Notes: generated by a model not told the origin, from the sequence alone. A DNA stretch of 37,706 nucleotides from Nonomuraea basaltis (GCF_005893125.1 NZ_VCJS01000119.1:1-37706); one strand, 5' to 3'; positions 1 to 8,100 are shown, counted from the first letter of the stretch. Made by a program: numbers and translations.

Positions 1-16
1 TGGGTATAAGAGACAG
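1..16. other. Nextera mosaic-end adaptor remnant
   Basis: The first 16 bases, tgggtataagagacag, match the 3' 16 bases of the Nextera/Tn5 mosaic end (TGTGTATAAGAGACAG) with one mismatch. This is most simply library adaptor sequence left at the end of a short-read contig, not genomic DNA. It marks the true left limit of usable sequence and explains why the first gene has no start. Confidence 0.85.
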
Positions 17-20
17 GGTT

Positions 21-920
21 TTGGGGCGGCGATTGGTGCCTCAGCTGGTGGCGCGGGGGCATCAGGTGACAGCTACGACGACGAGCGCGGCCAAGCTGGG
101 GTTGCTGGCGCGGCTGGGCGCCGATGGCGTGGTGATGGATGGGCTGGATGCGGTGTCGGTGGGTGAGGCGGTGGCCATGGCCCGTCCAGAGGTGCTCGTG
201 CATCAGATGACCGCGATCTCGATGGCGCACGCTGGCAAGCCCGACATGAAGCATCCGGACCGCTGGTTCGCCACCACCAACCGGCTGCGCGTCGAGGGGA
301 CGGATCACCTGCTGGCCGCGGCCGAGGCGACCGGCGTATCGCATTTCGTCGCGCAGGGCTACGCCAGCTGGAACGGCATCCCCCAGGGCGGATGGGTGAA
401 GACCGAGGAGGACGCGCTGAACCTGATGACGGGGACGGCGGCGCAGGCGGGGGCGGAGGCGATACGCCACGTCGAGGACGTGGTCCTCAAGGCCGGCGGC
501 GCAGTCCTGCGGTACGGCGGCTTCTACGGGCCGGGCGCCATCGACGACCAGGTCGAGTTGGTGCGCAAGCGGCAGTTCCCGCTCGTCGGGCACGCCACCG
601 GCTACAGCTCCTGGGTGCATCTGGACGACGCGGCGAGCGCTACCGTCCTGACCGTGGAGCAGAAGGCGAAGGGCGTGTTCAACATCGTCGACGACGAACC
701 GGCCCCGGCCAGCGAGTGGCTGCCTCATCTGGCCGCGTGCGCGGGAGCGAAGCGACCGATACGGGTTCCGGTGTGGCTGGCCCGGCTGCTGACCGGGGAA
801 CAGGCGGTGGTGATGATGACGCAGGGGCGCGGCTTCTCCAACGCCAAGGCCAAGGCCGAGCTCGGCTGGGAGCCGCGCTACCCGTCCTGGCGGCAGGGCT
901 TCAAGGAGGAGCTGGCGTGA
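21..920 (+). CDS. NAD-dependent epimerase/dehydratase family protein, 5'-partial
   Basis: Extended-SDR (Rossmann) protein of the epimerase type that accompanies ECF41 sigma factors. The visible product starts in the middle of the usual N-terminal dinucleotide motif: GRRLVPQLVARGHQV follows where GATGxxG would be, so a few residues are lost to the contig end and adaptor; the frame stays open upstream to about base 18. The middle shows FYGPGAIDDQVELV and the C-terminal part shows WVHLDDAAS, FNIVDDEPAP and ELGWEPRYPSWRQGFKEEL, typical of the family. The stop codon overlaps the GTG of the sigma factor by 4 bases, so the two are translationally coupled. Substrate unknown. A second, more broken copy lies at 30158-30673. 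Confidence 0.85.
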   Translation: MGRRLVPQLVARGHQVTATTTSAAKLGLLARLGADGVVMDGLDAVSVGEAVAMARPEVLVHQMTAISMAHAGKPDMKHPDRWFATTNRLRVEGTDHLLAAAEATGVSHFVAQGYASWNGIPQGGWVKTEEDALNLMTGTAAQAGAEAIRHVEDVVLKAGGAVLRYGGFYGPGAIDDQVELVRKRQFPLVGHATGYSSWVHLDDAASATVLTVEQKAKGVFNIVDDEPAPASEWLPHLAACAGAKRPIRVPVWLARLLTGEQAVVMMTQGRGFSNAKAKAELGWEPRYPSWRQGFKEELA

Positions 921-1840
921 AGCGGATCGAGGAGTTCCAGGAGCTGCGGCCACTGCTGTTCTCGATCGCCTACCGGATCCTGGGCAGCGTGAGCGAGGCC
1001 GAGGACGCGGTCCAGGAGACCTGGCTGCGCTACGAGGCCTCCCCGACCGAGCCCCGGTCGGTCAAGGCGTTCCTGTCGGCCACGGTCACCCGGGTCTCGA
1101 TCGACGTGCTGCGCTCGGCCCGCGTCCGGCGCGAGGAGTACGTCGGGCCGTGGTTCCCCGAGCCGCTGCTCGCCGACCCTTATGAAGATCCGGCGCGGTC
1201 GGCGGAGCTGGCCGACTCGCTGTCGATGGCGGCCCTGCTCCTGCTCGAGCGGCTCAGCCCGCTCGAACGCGCGGTCTTCGTGCTGCGAGAGGTGTTCGCC
1301 TTCAGCTTCCGGGAGATCGCCTCGGCGGTGGAAAGATCGGAGGCGGCGTGCCGCCAGCTCGCGATGCAGGCCCGCCGCCACATGGACGCGGGCCGACCCC
1401 GGTTCGAGGCCGACCGCAAAGAACGCGAACAACTCGCCGGACGCTTCTTCGACGCCTTCCGGGAAGGGGACGTCGACGCGCTGCGGGAGCTGCTGGCAGC
1501 CGACGTGCAGATGGTCGGTGACGGCGGCGGCAAGGCCCCGACGTGGGGCAGCGGCACCTTCGGTGCTGACAACGTGGCCCAGGTGCTCGCCTCGACCGTC
1601 CCGCTGCTCGCCCCGATCGGCGTCGCGGTGGAGCCGCACGAGGTGAACGGCCAGCCGGGCGCGATCTTCCGCGACCGGGACGGCAAGGTGGTCTACGCCC
1701 TGGCGCTCGACATCCTCGACGGGCAGATCCAGACGATTCGCTCGGTCCTCAACCCCGACAAACTCGGGCACGTAGGCCCGGTAGCGGACGCCTGGGAGGT
1801 CATCCGCGAGGCGCACCAGGCCCGCCGGTCCACGGACTGA
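453..1840 (+). repeat. Direct repeat copy 1 (epimerase 3' half plus ECF41 sigma gene)
   Basis: This 1,388-bp stretch is colinear, with no net insertion or deletion, with 30206-31593 (constant offset 29,753). Identity is very high in the sigma2-coding part (three differences that I count over roughly 250 bp starting near base 926) and clearly lower in the sigma4 and SnoaL-like parts. The two copies are in the same orientation. Confidence 0.9.
917..1840 (+). CDS. sigJ: ECF41-group RNA polymerase sigma factor (SigJ-like)
   Basis: A 307-residue ECF sigma factor with a fused C-terminal SnoaL-like domain. Sigma2 region is near residues 8-75 (LLFSIAYRILGSVSEAEDAV, QETWLRY), sigma4 near 110-160 (LSPLERAVFVLREVFAF, then a helix-turn-helix around SEAACRQLAMQARRHM). 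The extension carries the two ECF41 hallmarks, DGGGKA and NPDKL, which in this group control sigma activity in place of an anti-sigma factor. The chosen start is GTG at 917, overlapping the epimerase stop (GTGA); the longer frame from 392 is antisense-like shadow over the epimerase. Known ECF41 targets are carboxymuconolactone decarboxylase, oxidoreductase or epimerase (COE) genes; here the epimerase is upstream and an AhpD-like gene is convergent downstream. Confidence 0.93.
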   Translation: MKRIEEFQELRPLLFSIAYRILGSVSEAEDAVQETWLRYEASPTEPRSVKAFLSATVTRVSIDVLRSARVRREEYVGPWFPEPLLADPYEDPARSAELADSLSMAALLLLERLSPLERAVFVLREVFAFSFREIASAVERSEAACRQLAMQARRHMDAGRPRFEADRKEREQLAGRFFDAFREGDVDALRELLAADVQMVGDGGGKAPTWGSGTFGADNVAQVLASTVPLLAPIGVAVEPHEVNGQPGAIFRDRDGKVVYALALDILDGQIQTIRSVLNPDKLGHVGPVADAWEVIREAHQARRSTD

Positions 1841-1908
1841 CCGCAAAAGCCGACCAGCCCGCGTAGCGGGGCAGGAACAGGCGATTCGCCGCCAGGCGGA
1901 CCAGAGCG

Positions 1909-1943
1909 ACGCCCCGGGCACCGGCCAGCGGTGCCCGGGGCGT
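1909..1943. terminator. Bidirectional intrinsic terminator hairpin
   Basis: Perfect 15-bp GC-rich stem, left arm 1909-1923 and right arm 1929-1943, with a 5-base loop (gccag). It lies between the convergent sigma factor (stop 1840) and AhpD-like gene (stop 1991), so it can end transcription from both sides. There is no T-run, as is common for actinobacterial terminators. Confidence 0.8.
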
Positions 1944-1990
1944 GTGCTGCTACTGGTGCCCGATGACACCGGTGGTCAGGCCGCTCCTGG

Positions 1991-2470
1991 TTAATATCCG
2001 AACTGGCCGGGCTGGTAGTCGCCGCCGGGCTGCCGGTTGATGACGCCCAGGCGGTTGTTGGCGTTGATAAGGGCGATGAGCACCATCAGCGCGGCGAGCT
2101 GCTCCTCGTCGTAGTGCTTGGCGGCGTTCGCCCAGGCCTCGTCCGTGACACCACCGGCCGCATCGGCGATGCGGGTGCCCTGCTCCGCCAGCTCCAGGGC
2201 GGCGCGCTCGGCGTCGGTGAACACCGTGGACTCCCGCCAGGCCGCGACCAGGTTGACGCGCGTGGCGCTCTCCCCGGCGTGCGCGAGATCCTTGGCGTGG
2301 GCGTCGGTGCAGTAGCCGCAGCCGTTGATCTGACTGACGCGGAGCAGCACCAGGTCCCGGGTCGCGGACGGCAGCGTAGAGTCCTTGATGATCGCCATGC
2401 TCGCCGAGGCGATGTGCTTCAAGGACTTGGCTGCGAGCGGGCTGCGGAAGAGGTTCAAGCGGGCTTCCAT
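1991..2470 (-). CDS. Carboxymuconolactone decarboxylase/AhpD family protein
   Basis: A 159-residue AhpD-like protein. The redox motif NGCGYCTDAH (CxxC followed by His) lies near residues 50-60, preceded by RDLVLLRVSQI. Members of this family are thiol peroxidases or related small redox proteins; the CxxC plus His supports peroxidase-type chemistry, not decarboxylation. Start chosen at the ATG with AAGGAG 6 bases upstream; the longer open frame toward 2854 lacks family similarity. It is convergent with the ECF41 sigma gene, which matches the known 'C' gene of ECF41 COE cassettes. An ECF41-like promoter sits 40-66 bases upstream of the start codon, so control by the neighbouring sigma factor is likely. 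Confidence 0.9.
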   Translation of the reverse strand: MEARLNLFRSPLAAKSLKHIASASMAIIKDSTLPSATRDLVLLRVSQINGCGYCTDAHAKDLAHAGESATRVNLVAAWRESTVFTDAERAALELAEQGTRIADAAGGVTDEAWANAAKHYDEEQLAALMVLIALINANNRLGVINRQPGGDYQPGQFGY

Positions 2471-2509
2471 GATGCACTCCTTGCTGTTGTTAGCGGGTAC
2501 ACCTCTCGA

Positions 2510-2536
2510 GACGAGGCAGCGCGGCGAGATGTGAGA
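2510..2536 (-). promoter_or_regulatory. Probable ECF41-dependent promoter of the AhpD-like gene
   Basis: Read on the minus strand: TCTCACA (2536-2530), a 16-base spacer, then CGTC (2513-2510), followed 39 bases later by the ATG at 2470. The ECF41 consensus as I recall it from published work is TGTCACA at -35 and CGTC at -10, so this is one mismatch away in the -35 and exact in the -10. Position and orientation fit control of the AhpD-like gene by the ECF41 factor encoded next door. Confidence 0.6.
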
Positions 2537-2682
2537 TGGACGAATGTGACGTGCGTCTCCCTGCCGCACCGCGGCGCAGACCCACGACGACGCTCCGTAC
2601 CGCTGCCAGACCTCGCCCCGCTCACCACGATCCCCAACGCCCTTCTGGCCCGACTCCACGGTTCCGGCGATCTCGGCGAAGT

Positions 2683-3642
2683 TCAGCACCGCCGAGCGCC
2701 GGAGCGGGTCCGCGACACGCTGTTCTGATCCGCGCCCCGACCTGGAGACGGTACTGATCGTGGGCGGCACCCCCCGGCGTGACGCCGTGCAGCCGCTCCA
2801 GCGGTGTCTGTGGGCAGGCCCCCGGCCGGTCGCCGGGCCGAAGGACCGGAGCACGGCGCGGTCAGTGGGAGCCTGGTCTGGGGATATGGATGCCGGCGGC
2901 GCGGAGCTTGGTCTCGAAAAGCGCGGCCAGCCGCGGCCGGCGTCTGCTCTTCGCCGTGGTGGGCGATCAGCGTGTACCGGGTCGCGGCCTCGGTGCGGGC
3001 TTGCAGGCTGGTCACCGTCTTCAGCAGTGCGGGGTTGGCGAGGTAGTGGTCGGCCGCGGCGGTGGCGAGCTCGGCGATGCGGGGGTCGTCCGGTTCCCAG
3101 GCCGCGGCTTCGGCTGCGCGCTTGGTCAAGGCGACGAGCCGGGTGTCTTCGAGGGCGTGGTCGAAATGGGTGAGGTAGTCGTCGAAGCCTTCTGGGACCA
3201 GGGCCTTGGCCAGCACCCAGCCCTCCCTGGTGGCCGCCACCTCGTCCGCGGGGAATCCGAGGCCGAGCATCCGCTCCAGCAGCGCCACAGCGCGGTCGGG
3301 CAGCAGAGCCCGGTCGCCATCGGCGAGCCGATGCAGCGTGTCACGCCGCGCGATCAACTCCTCGATCCGTTCGGTGAGCTGCCGCTCGACGTCGGCGAGC
3401 GCGGCGGCGAACAGGGTGGCATCGGCGTCGAGCAGAGGCCCGATCTCGGCCAGCGGCACCCCGGCGGCGGCCAGCGTCCGGACCTGCACCAGCCGCAACA
3501 GATCGGCCGATCCGTACCGCCGGTAGCCGGAGCTGTCGCGTTCCGGCTCCTCGACCAGGCCGAGCTTGTGGTAATGCCGCACCGTCTTCACCGTGACGCC
3601 GACGAATGCCGCCGCCTGCCCGATCATGACTCCGTTCCTCAT
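2683..3642 (-). CDS. MerR family transcriptional regulator with frameshifted C-terminus
   Basis: The N-terminus is a MerR helix-turn-helix (MIGQAAAFVGVTVKTVRHYH, then GYRRYGSADLLRLVQVRTL), followed by the dimerisation helix (LTERIEELIARRDTLHRLADG) and an effector-type domain without obvious metal cysteines. The start is ATG 3642 or, matching relatives better, ATG 3627. After TRYTLIAHHGEEQTPAAA the frame runs into Arg/Pro-rich nonsense, while the adjacent frame reads RLAALFETKLRAAGIHIP and stops at 2862-2864, which is the ending expected for this family. So a 1-base shift near 2930 has probably replaced the true tail; the intact gene would be about 2862-3642 (about 260 residues). DNA binding may be intact. 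Target unknown; the hydrolase gene upstream is on the same strand. Confidence 0.8.
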   Translation of the reverse strand: MRNGVMIGQAAAFVGVTVKTVRHYHKLGLVEEPERDSSGYRRYGSADLLRLVQVRTLAAAGVPLAEIGPLLDADATLFAAALADVERQLTERIEELIARRDTLHRLADGDRALLPDRAVALLERMLGLGFPADEVAATREGWVLAKALVPEGFDDYLTHFDHALEDTRLVALTKRAAEAAAWEPDDPRIAELATAAADHYLANPALLKTVTSLQARTEAATRYTLIAHHGEEQTPAAAGRAFRDQAPRRRHPYPQTRLPLTAPCSGPSARRPAGGLPTDTAGAAARRHAGGCRPRSVPSPGRGADQNSVSRTRSGARRC

Positions 3643-3806
3643 CTGCTCAGCCTGCCTTGTGCTCGAGCTCGGCGACTACGCACACCACAGCCGAGCATAT
3701 GGACGGGCCACGCCGAGCCCGTTGAGCTCGGCGTGGCGCCGGTTCGCGTTCTACCTGATGCACGACCGGAAGGGGTCGCCCCTCGAGGCGTACGGGTCAC
3801 AGGTGC

Positions 3807-5366
3807 TCAGTCCGTCGGCTGAGCCGGATCGGCCTGCCCACCGCAGAACACCTCGTTGACGAGCCTGTGCTGGGCGTTCTGGAATGCTGTTGCGATGGAC
3901 AAGTCGGCGTCGTCCACGCAGTTCAGCGCGGCGGTCAGGGTCTTGCTCCCGTCGGGTGTGCTGTACATCAGCGCCGCGTGGCCCACGGCGGCGCCGTTGT
4001 GGGAGATGACGGTGTCGCCGCCGGTCGTGGTCAGCACGAACACGCCCAGGCCGTAGTCCATGTTCGGGATGCCCGTCGGGTGCGGGGTGCACATCTCGGC
4101 CAGCAGCTCAGCCGGCAGGAGCTTGCCGCTCATCAGCGCGGAGATGAACGTGTGGAGGTCCTGGGTGGTCGAGATCATGTCGCCGCCGCTGGAGATCCAG
4201 GAGGGGTTCTGGCGGGTGACGTCGATCGTCTTCTGCTCGCCGGCGTCCTCGTAGCGGTAGTAGGCGTGGGCGTGCGGGGCGGGGATCTCCGGCGAGGCGT
4301 CCGGCACCACGGTGCCCGACAGCCCGAGCGGCCCCAGGATCAGCCGCCGCATCTCCTCGGCGACCGGGCGGCCGGTGACCTTCTCGATCAGCAGCCGGGC
4401 CAGCACGTAGTTGGTGTTGGAATAGCTCCAGCCCGTGCCCGGCTCGAACCGCGCCGGCTTGGACAACGCCAGCTCCACCAGCTCCTGCGGCCGGTAGATC
4501 TTGAACCGGTTGTCCACCCACTCCTTGCCCGTGGTGCCGTAGGGGACGGGGATCCCGTGCACGACCGTCCCGTCGTCGTAGACCTCGCCGCTGAAGTTGA
4601 ACACCCCGCTGGTGTGCTGCAACAGCATCCGCACCGTGATCCGCTCGTCCAGCCCGAACTCGGGCAGGTAGTCCGCCGCCGGGATGTCCAGCCCGACCTT
4701 GCCCTCGGCCACCAGTTGCAGCACCAGGGTCGCGATGAAGGTCTTGACGTTGCTGCCGATCCGCACATGTCCGTCGATCGGCGGCTTGGCGCTCCCACCC
4801 AGCTCGGCCGCCCCGGCGCTGCCGGCCCACTCCCCGCGCTCATCGTGTACGCGCAGTGACACCCCGACGAAACCGGCATCAACAAGTTCCTCGATCGCCT
4901 TCTGCAGCTCCGGGCGATCCTCCCCGGCAGCAGCCGCCGGCGCAGCCCCGCTGTCCGCAGTGGCCACCCCGGCGGCATCGAGGGCCGCGGTGATCTTGCG
5001 GGCCATCTGGGCCGTGGTGGTGCTGGGCTTGTCCGGGTGAACCTGGGCGGCTTCGATGGCGAGGAGGATGGTGCTGCGGAAGTTGTCGGCTTCTGCCGGA
5101 GCTTGCTTGCCGAGCAGCTTCATGGCTGCGGTCAGGGCCGGCAGTACCCGGTCGGCGAGTTCGGCGACGGTCTTGCCCTTCAGTTCGATGTCCTTGGCCT
5201 TCGCGGCGAGCACGTGCCCGACCAGACCGGTCGCCGACGTCAGGGCGATGGAGGCATTCGTGGCGGCCTTGTGGGGCGAGCCGGTGGCGGCGGCCATCAG
5301 CGACACGGCGCCGTACGCGGCAGTCCGCAGAGTGCTCTTGTCCGGGTCGGAAAGGGTGATGGACAT
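3807..5366 (-). CDS. Serine hydrolase of the class C beta-lactamase fold with extra N-terminal domain
   Basis: A 519-residue protein. Residues about 1-135 form an Ala-rich helical domain (TLRTAAYGAVSLMAAATG, KTVAELADRVLPALTA, ADNFRSTILLAIEAA) that resembles small stand-alone actinobacterial proteins. A linker rich in Ala/Pro follows, then a D-Ala-D-Ala carboxypeptidase/esterase-like catalytic domain: SxxK in GSNVKTFIA, tyrosine motif YSN in SYSNTNYVLARLL, and HNG in place of KTG (ISHNGAAVGH), the usual variant of esterase-like members. No signal peptide or membrane segment is visible, so it appears cytoplasmic, unlike most relatives. The start is ATG 5366, preceded by GGAG 9 bases upstream; a TTG 18 bases earlier overlaps that ribosome site. 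Substrate unknown. Confidence 0.85.
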   Translation of the reverse strand: MSITLSDPDKSTLRTAAYGAVSLMAAATGSPHKAATNASIALTSATGLVGHVLAAKAKDIELKGKTVAELADRVLPALTAAMKLLGKQAPAEADNFRSTILLAIEAAQVHPDKPSTTTAQMARKITAALDAAGVATADSGAAPAAAAGEDRPELQKAIEELVDAGFVGVSLRVHDERGEWAGSAGAAELGGSAKPPIDGHVRIGSNVKTFIATLVLQLVAEGKVGLDIPAADYLPEFGLDERITVRMLLQHTSGVFNFSGEVYDDGTVVHGIPVPYGTTGKEWVDNRFKIYRPQELVELALSKPARFEPGTGWSYSNTNYVLARLLIEKVTGRPVAEEMRRLILGPLGLSGTVVPDASPEIPAPHAHAYYRYEDAGEQKTIDVTRQNPSWISSGGDMISTTQDLHTFISALMSGKLLPAELLAEMCTPHPTGIPNMDYGLGVFVLTTTGGDTVISHNGAAVGHAALMYSTPDGSKTLTAALNCVDDADLSIATAFQNAQHRLVNEVFCGGQADPAQPTD

Positions 5367-5384
5367 GGTGGTTTGCTCCTTCAA

Positions 5385-6056
5385 ATCTGTTATGTCCGGT
5401 CGGCGTCGTGCCGCTGCGACGAGCTTCCACCCTGACCCGAGGTCAACCTCAACCGTGATCTAGCTCACAGCTACTTTTTGGGTTTGGGACAGCTGCGGGA
5501 GCAGGACGCCGTCCCCGTCGGGTGACAGTCGCATCTCGCACGGGGCCGGTCGGCACCCATGCCTACGCCAGGATGGCGGGGCGGCCCTGCTGGTCATGCT
5601 CGCCGGATCGATCGCCCGGCTCTACGACGACATGATCGACAACGGCGGCGACCCGGAGATCGATTCGTGGGTGGTCCCTGTTCGAAGCCGACGGGCACGC
5701 CGAACCGCGTGATCATCACCGACGCCTGGAATTGCCTGACCGACGGCATGCTGGGCGGTGTCGTGTCCTGGTACTCCGTCATCCACACACCGCCGGGGGA
5801 GTTCCGGCCGTACTTCGCCGAGGTCATCTGTTGCTGCGCAGACAGTAGATTCGGTGACGGGAGGCACAGGTGGAGGTCTGCGTGGTTTCGATCTCCCACG
5901 ACGGAGTGTTGGGCGGCCAGCCGCAGGTCCAGCCAACCGAACACGCCAGAATGAGGCCGCGGCCGAGCATCCGCCGCGTCGCACGGGCACTCCACAGTGG
6001 ACACCAGCGCGCCACCCGATCCCGTGCTCAGGGGAAGCAGCTCGCAGGTGTGTCGA
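5385..6056 (+). pseudogene. Intergenic region with degenerate methyltransferase-like remnant
   Basis: No intact gene is seen in these 672 bases. In one forward frame, around 5730-5830, the product reads LTDGMLGGVVSWYSVIHTPP and EFRPYFAEV, the motif IV-V block of class I SAM methyltransferases (usually 'WYSxIHTPPxELPxxFAE'). In another forward frame at 5587-5680 LLVMLAGSIARLYDDMIDNG and PEIDSWVVP look protein-like but are of unknown family; that frame stops near 5711. The pieces are not joined in one frame and have no start, so I read this as decayed sequence, with the hydrolase promoter at the left end. Confidence 0.45.
5433..5468. promoter_or_regulatory. Palindromes upstream of the serine hydrolase
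   Basis: Two dyads lie 70-100 bases upstream of the hydrolase start: TGACC-CGA-GGTCA (5433-5445, perfect arms) and GTGATCTAGCTCAC (5455-5468, one mismatched pair). On the minus strand the region also reads TTGAGGTTGACCTCGGGTCA, which contains -35-like TTGAGG and TTGACC. Such an arrangement suits a MerR-type regulator, and a MerR gene lies downstream, but the pairing is inference. Confidence 0.4.
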
Positions 6057-7157
6057 TCACGGGGGAGACGCGGCGATCTGTACGCGGTGGCTGTCGTTGT
6101 CGGAGAGGAACGACGCCAGCGCCCGCCCCTGCTCGGCTACGACGGTGCGGTCGGCTCGAGAGAAGCGGCGCAGCGGGGTGACAACCACGGTGCCGCCCGT
6201 GACGCTCCAGGTCGCGGCGACCCGGCCGTCGACCAGGACAACGCGAGCGCCGGCGACCGACAGGCCACGGTGGGCGTTGTCAATGATCCGGCTGCGGTCG
6301 TGGTAACCGAGGAGTGCGTTGTCGAACGCCGGCAGGAACCGCACCGGGGCGGGAGTGTCAGGGTCGGGGCGCGGCGCGTCGGCGAGGTCCAGCAGTTCCC
6401 GGCCTCGCTCGTCGCGGAAGGTGACCAGCTCCTCGCGTATCGCGGCCACCGCGGCCGGCAGTCCGGCCAGGCCGCACCAGGCGCGCAGGTCGGCCGCGGC
6501 GGCGGGGCCGAACGCGGCTAGATAGCGCCGTACCAGCGCTTCGCCGACCGGATCGGAGCCCTTGGGGGCCGGCGGGTCGATCTCACGCCCCAGCCAGGAG
6601 GAGAGCAGGACGTTGCGCACTCCCGCCCTCGTGCGCCACAGCCCGCGCGGCGGCAGCTGCGCCACCGGGACGAGGGCGGCGATCAGCATTTCGCCCAGCG
6701 CCCGCGGTCCCGGCGCCGGCCAGCGCTCAGCCAGCGCCCGCGCGAGCTCGGTCATCGAGCGGGGCTCGTCGTCGGCCATCACCGCCCGGCCTGCCGTCGC
6801 GAGCTCGTCGAGGTCTACCCCGGCGAGCTCGCGGCGATAGTTGCCGAGTACCCGTTGGCGCAGCATGACGTCGTGGCGGGCCCGCCAGGCCAGAGCGTCG
6901 TCGGCGGTGAGGAGATGGACGGTGCGGCGCATGAGGTGGGTCCGCACCACGCTCCGCCGGATCAGCAGGTCCGAGAGCACCGCCGGGTCGAACGCGCGCA
7001 GCCGCGACCAGAGCCCGACGAACGGTTCCTGCGGTTCCTGCGCTTGCAGACCGCCGAGGTGCGCGACGGCGTCGAGGACCGGCACGTCGGCGCGATCGAG
7101 CAGCAACTGCCGAGCCAGCGTCGCGCGGTTGAGCGCCCGGGTGTCGAGAACGGTCAT
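6057..7157 (-). CDS. Winged-helix DNA glycosylase family protein (AlkZ/YcaQ-like, HTH_42)
   Basis: A 366-residue protein of the AlkZ-type family (PF06224), monofunctional glycosylases that unhook or excise alkylated or crosslinked bases. The catalytic QxQ signature is present in HLGGLQAQEPQEPF near residues 35-45, followed by winged-helix repeats (RRSVVRTHLMRRTVHLLTADD near 65-90 is the classic block) and the C-terminal PVRFLPAFDNALLGYHDRSR beta region. The start is ATG 7157; length is full for the family. It stands alone on the minus strand with remnants downstream. In antibiotic clusters such proteins give self-resistance, but nothing here shows such a cluster, so a general repair or unknown role is equally possible. 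Confidence 0.85.
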   Translation of the reverse strand: MTVLDTRALNRATLARQLLLDRADVPVLDAVAHLGGLQAQEPQEPFVGLWSRLRAFDPAVLSDLLIRRSVVRTHLMRRTVHLLTADDALAWRARHDVMLRQRVLGNYRRELAGVDLDELATAGRAVMADDEPRSMTELARALAERWPAPGPRALGEMLIAALVPVAQLPPRGLWRTRAGVRNVLLSSWLGREIDPPAPKGSDPVGEALVRRYLAAFGPAAAADLRAWCGLAGLPAAVAAIREELVTFRDERGRELLDLADAPRPDPDTPAPVRFLPAFDNALLGYHDRSRIIDNAHRGLSVAGARVVLVDGRVAATWSVTGGTVVVTPLRRFSRADRTVVAEQGRALASFLSDNDSHRVQIAASPP

Positions 7158-7471
7158 CGGGTCACGCCGCAGCGCGCTCGTCGGCCGATCGCCGACGTAG
7201 CGCCGCTCGGGTGACGGCCGGCACCCCGGTCCGCCCTTGGGGCCGCATCCTCATGGTGGTTGTTCCCTTCAATAGCTGGCCCGCCGGCTCTGGTCTCCGG
7301 ACGCTGGCTCCGGCTTGGACTCGGTCGCAGCCTGTGGTCTGGTCAGCGTGCTGCGTCTGGCGGGCTGACCGCCCGCCGGCCTGCTCACGCTTGGTGGCAT
7401 CAGGGCGGACAGCATCAGGAGCGTGGTGTGGGAGGACGGACGGTGCGCGCCTCCCTCACCACGCTTGATGC
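7158..7471. other. Intergenic stretch between VOC and AlkZ-like genes
   Basis: These 314 bases hold no convincing gene: the short frames have no family similarity. The right end carries a long hairpin (7421-7464) just past the VOC stop codon; the left end must contain the promoter and leader of the AlkZ-like gene, but I cannot pick out clear -35/-10 boxes. Confidence 0.6.
7421..7464 (-). terminator. Terminator-like hairpin after the VOC gene
   Basis: Left arm 7421-7435 (GCGTGGTG-T-GGGAGG) and right arm 7450-7464 (CCTCCC-T-CACCACGC) pair over 15 positions with a single T-T mismatch and a 14-base loop. The hairpin begins 7 bases beyond the VOC stop codon on the minus strand. No T-run follows. 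Confidence 0.7.
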
Positions 7472-7894
7472 TCACCCGTTGTATTCGCTCACGACGTCCA
7501 CGACCCAGGCGACGCCGAAGCGGTCCATGAGCATCCCGTAGAGCGGAGCCCACTGCGCAGGCGCCAGCGGCTGCACGATGGTCGCTCCGGCGGAGAGCTT
7601 CTCCCAGTACGCGGTGACTTCCTCCGTGGTCTCGCCGCGGAGGGAGACGAAGAACGAGTTTTCACCCCGGTCCCACGGCATCCGCGAGGGCACGTCGTAG
7701 GCCATTACGTGGAAGCCGTTGTCCGCGGCCACCTGGCCCCACATCACCTGGTCCGCTTCGGCGGGCTCCTGCGTGTTCCCAGCGTCCTTGTACGTGACGG
7801 CGGCGATGTCCCCACCGAACACGGACTGGTAGAACTCGAGCGCCGCGCGGGCGTCGCCCCGGAAGTTCAGATGGGTCACGGACTTGACGGACAT
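7472..7894 (-). CDS. VOC family protein, PhnB-like
   Basis: A 140-residue vicinal-oxygen-chelate protein of the PhnB/glyoxalase-like family. It starts MSVKSVTHLNFRGDARAALE, then FYQSVFGGDI, and ends YGMLMDRFGVAWVVDVVSEY, the conserved C-terminal block. Such proteins are small metal-binding or substrate-binding beta-alpha-beta-beta-beta folds; the substrate cannot be told from sequence. It is divergent from the WYL regulator at 8101, with about 200 bases between starts, and that pairing is common for VOC/PhnB genes. A hairpin terminator follows the stop. Confidence 0.9.
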   Translation of the reverse strand: MSVKSVTHLNFRGDARAALEFYQSVFGGDIAAVTYKDAGNTQEPAEADQVMWGQVAADNGFHVMAYDVPSRMPWDRGENSFFVSLRGETTEEVTAYWEKLSAGATIVQPLAPAQWAPLYGMLMDRFGVAWVVDVVSEYNG

Positions 7895-8100
7895 TTCTTG
7901 ACTCCTAACCTTCGATTATTGTTTCTGGACGCTGTGAAGCGCCCGGACTGAACTGTCGACCGCGGAATCGGAATCACACTGGTGGCGTGGGGCGGTCACG
8001 GTGATCGGGGCCTTTTGGACGTTCTCGTTGTTCGGCCCGAGACAACCGTCGCAGGGGAAGCGGTCAGGGTGTGGCCGCTTCTCAGGGCAATATGGGGATC

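Noticed and set aside
878..1969. Long minus-strand frame over the ECF41 gene (and its equivalent at 30631-31599)
   Set aside because: Both copies have it only because the sense genes are paralogues; the product has no recognisable domain.
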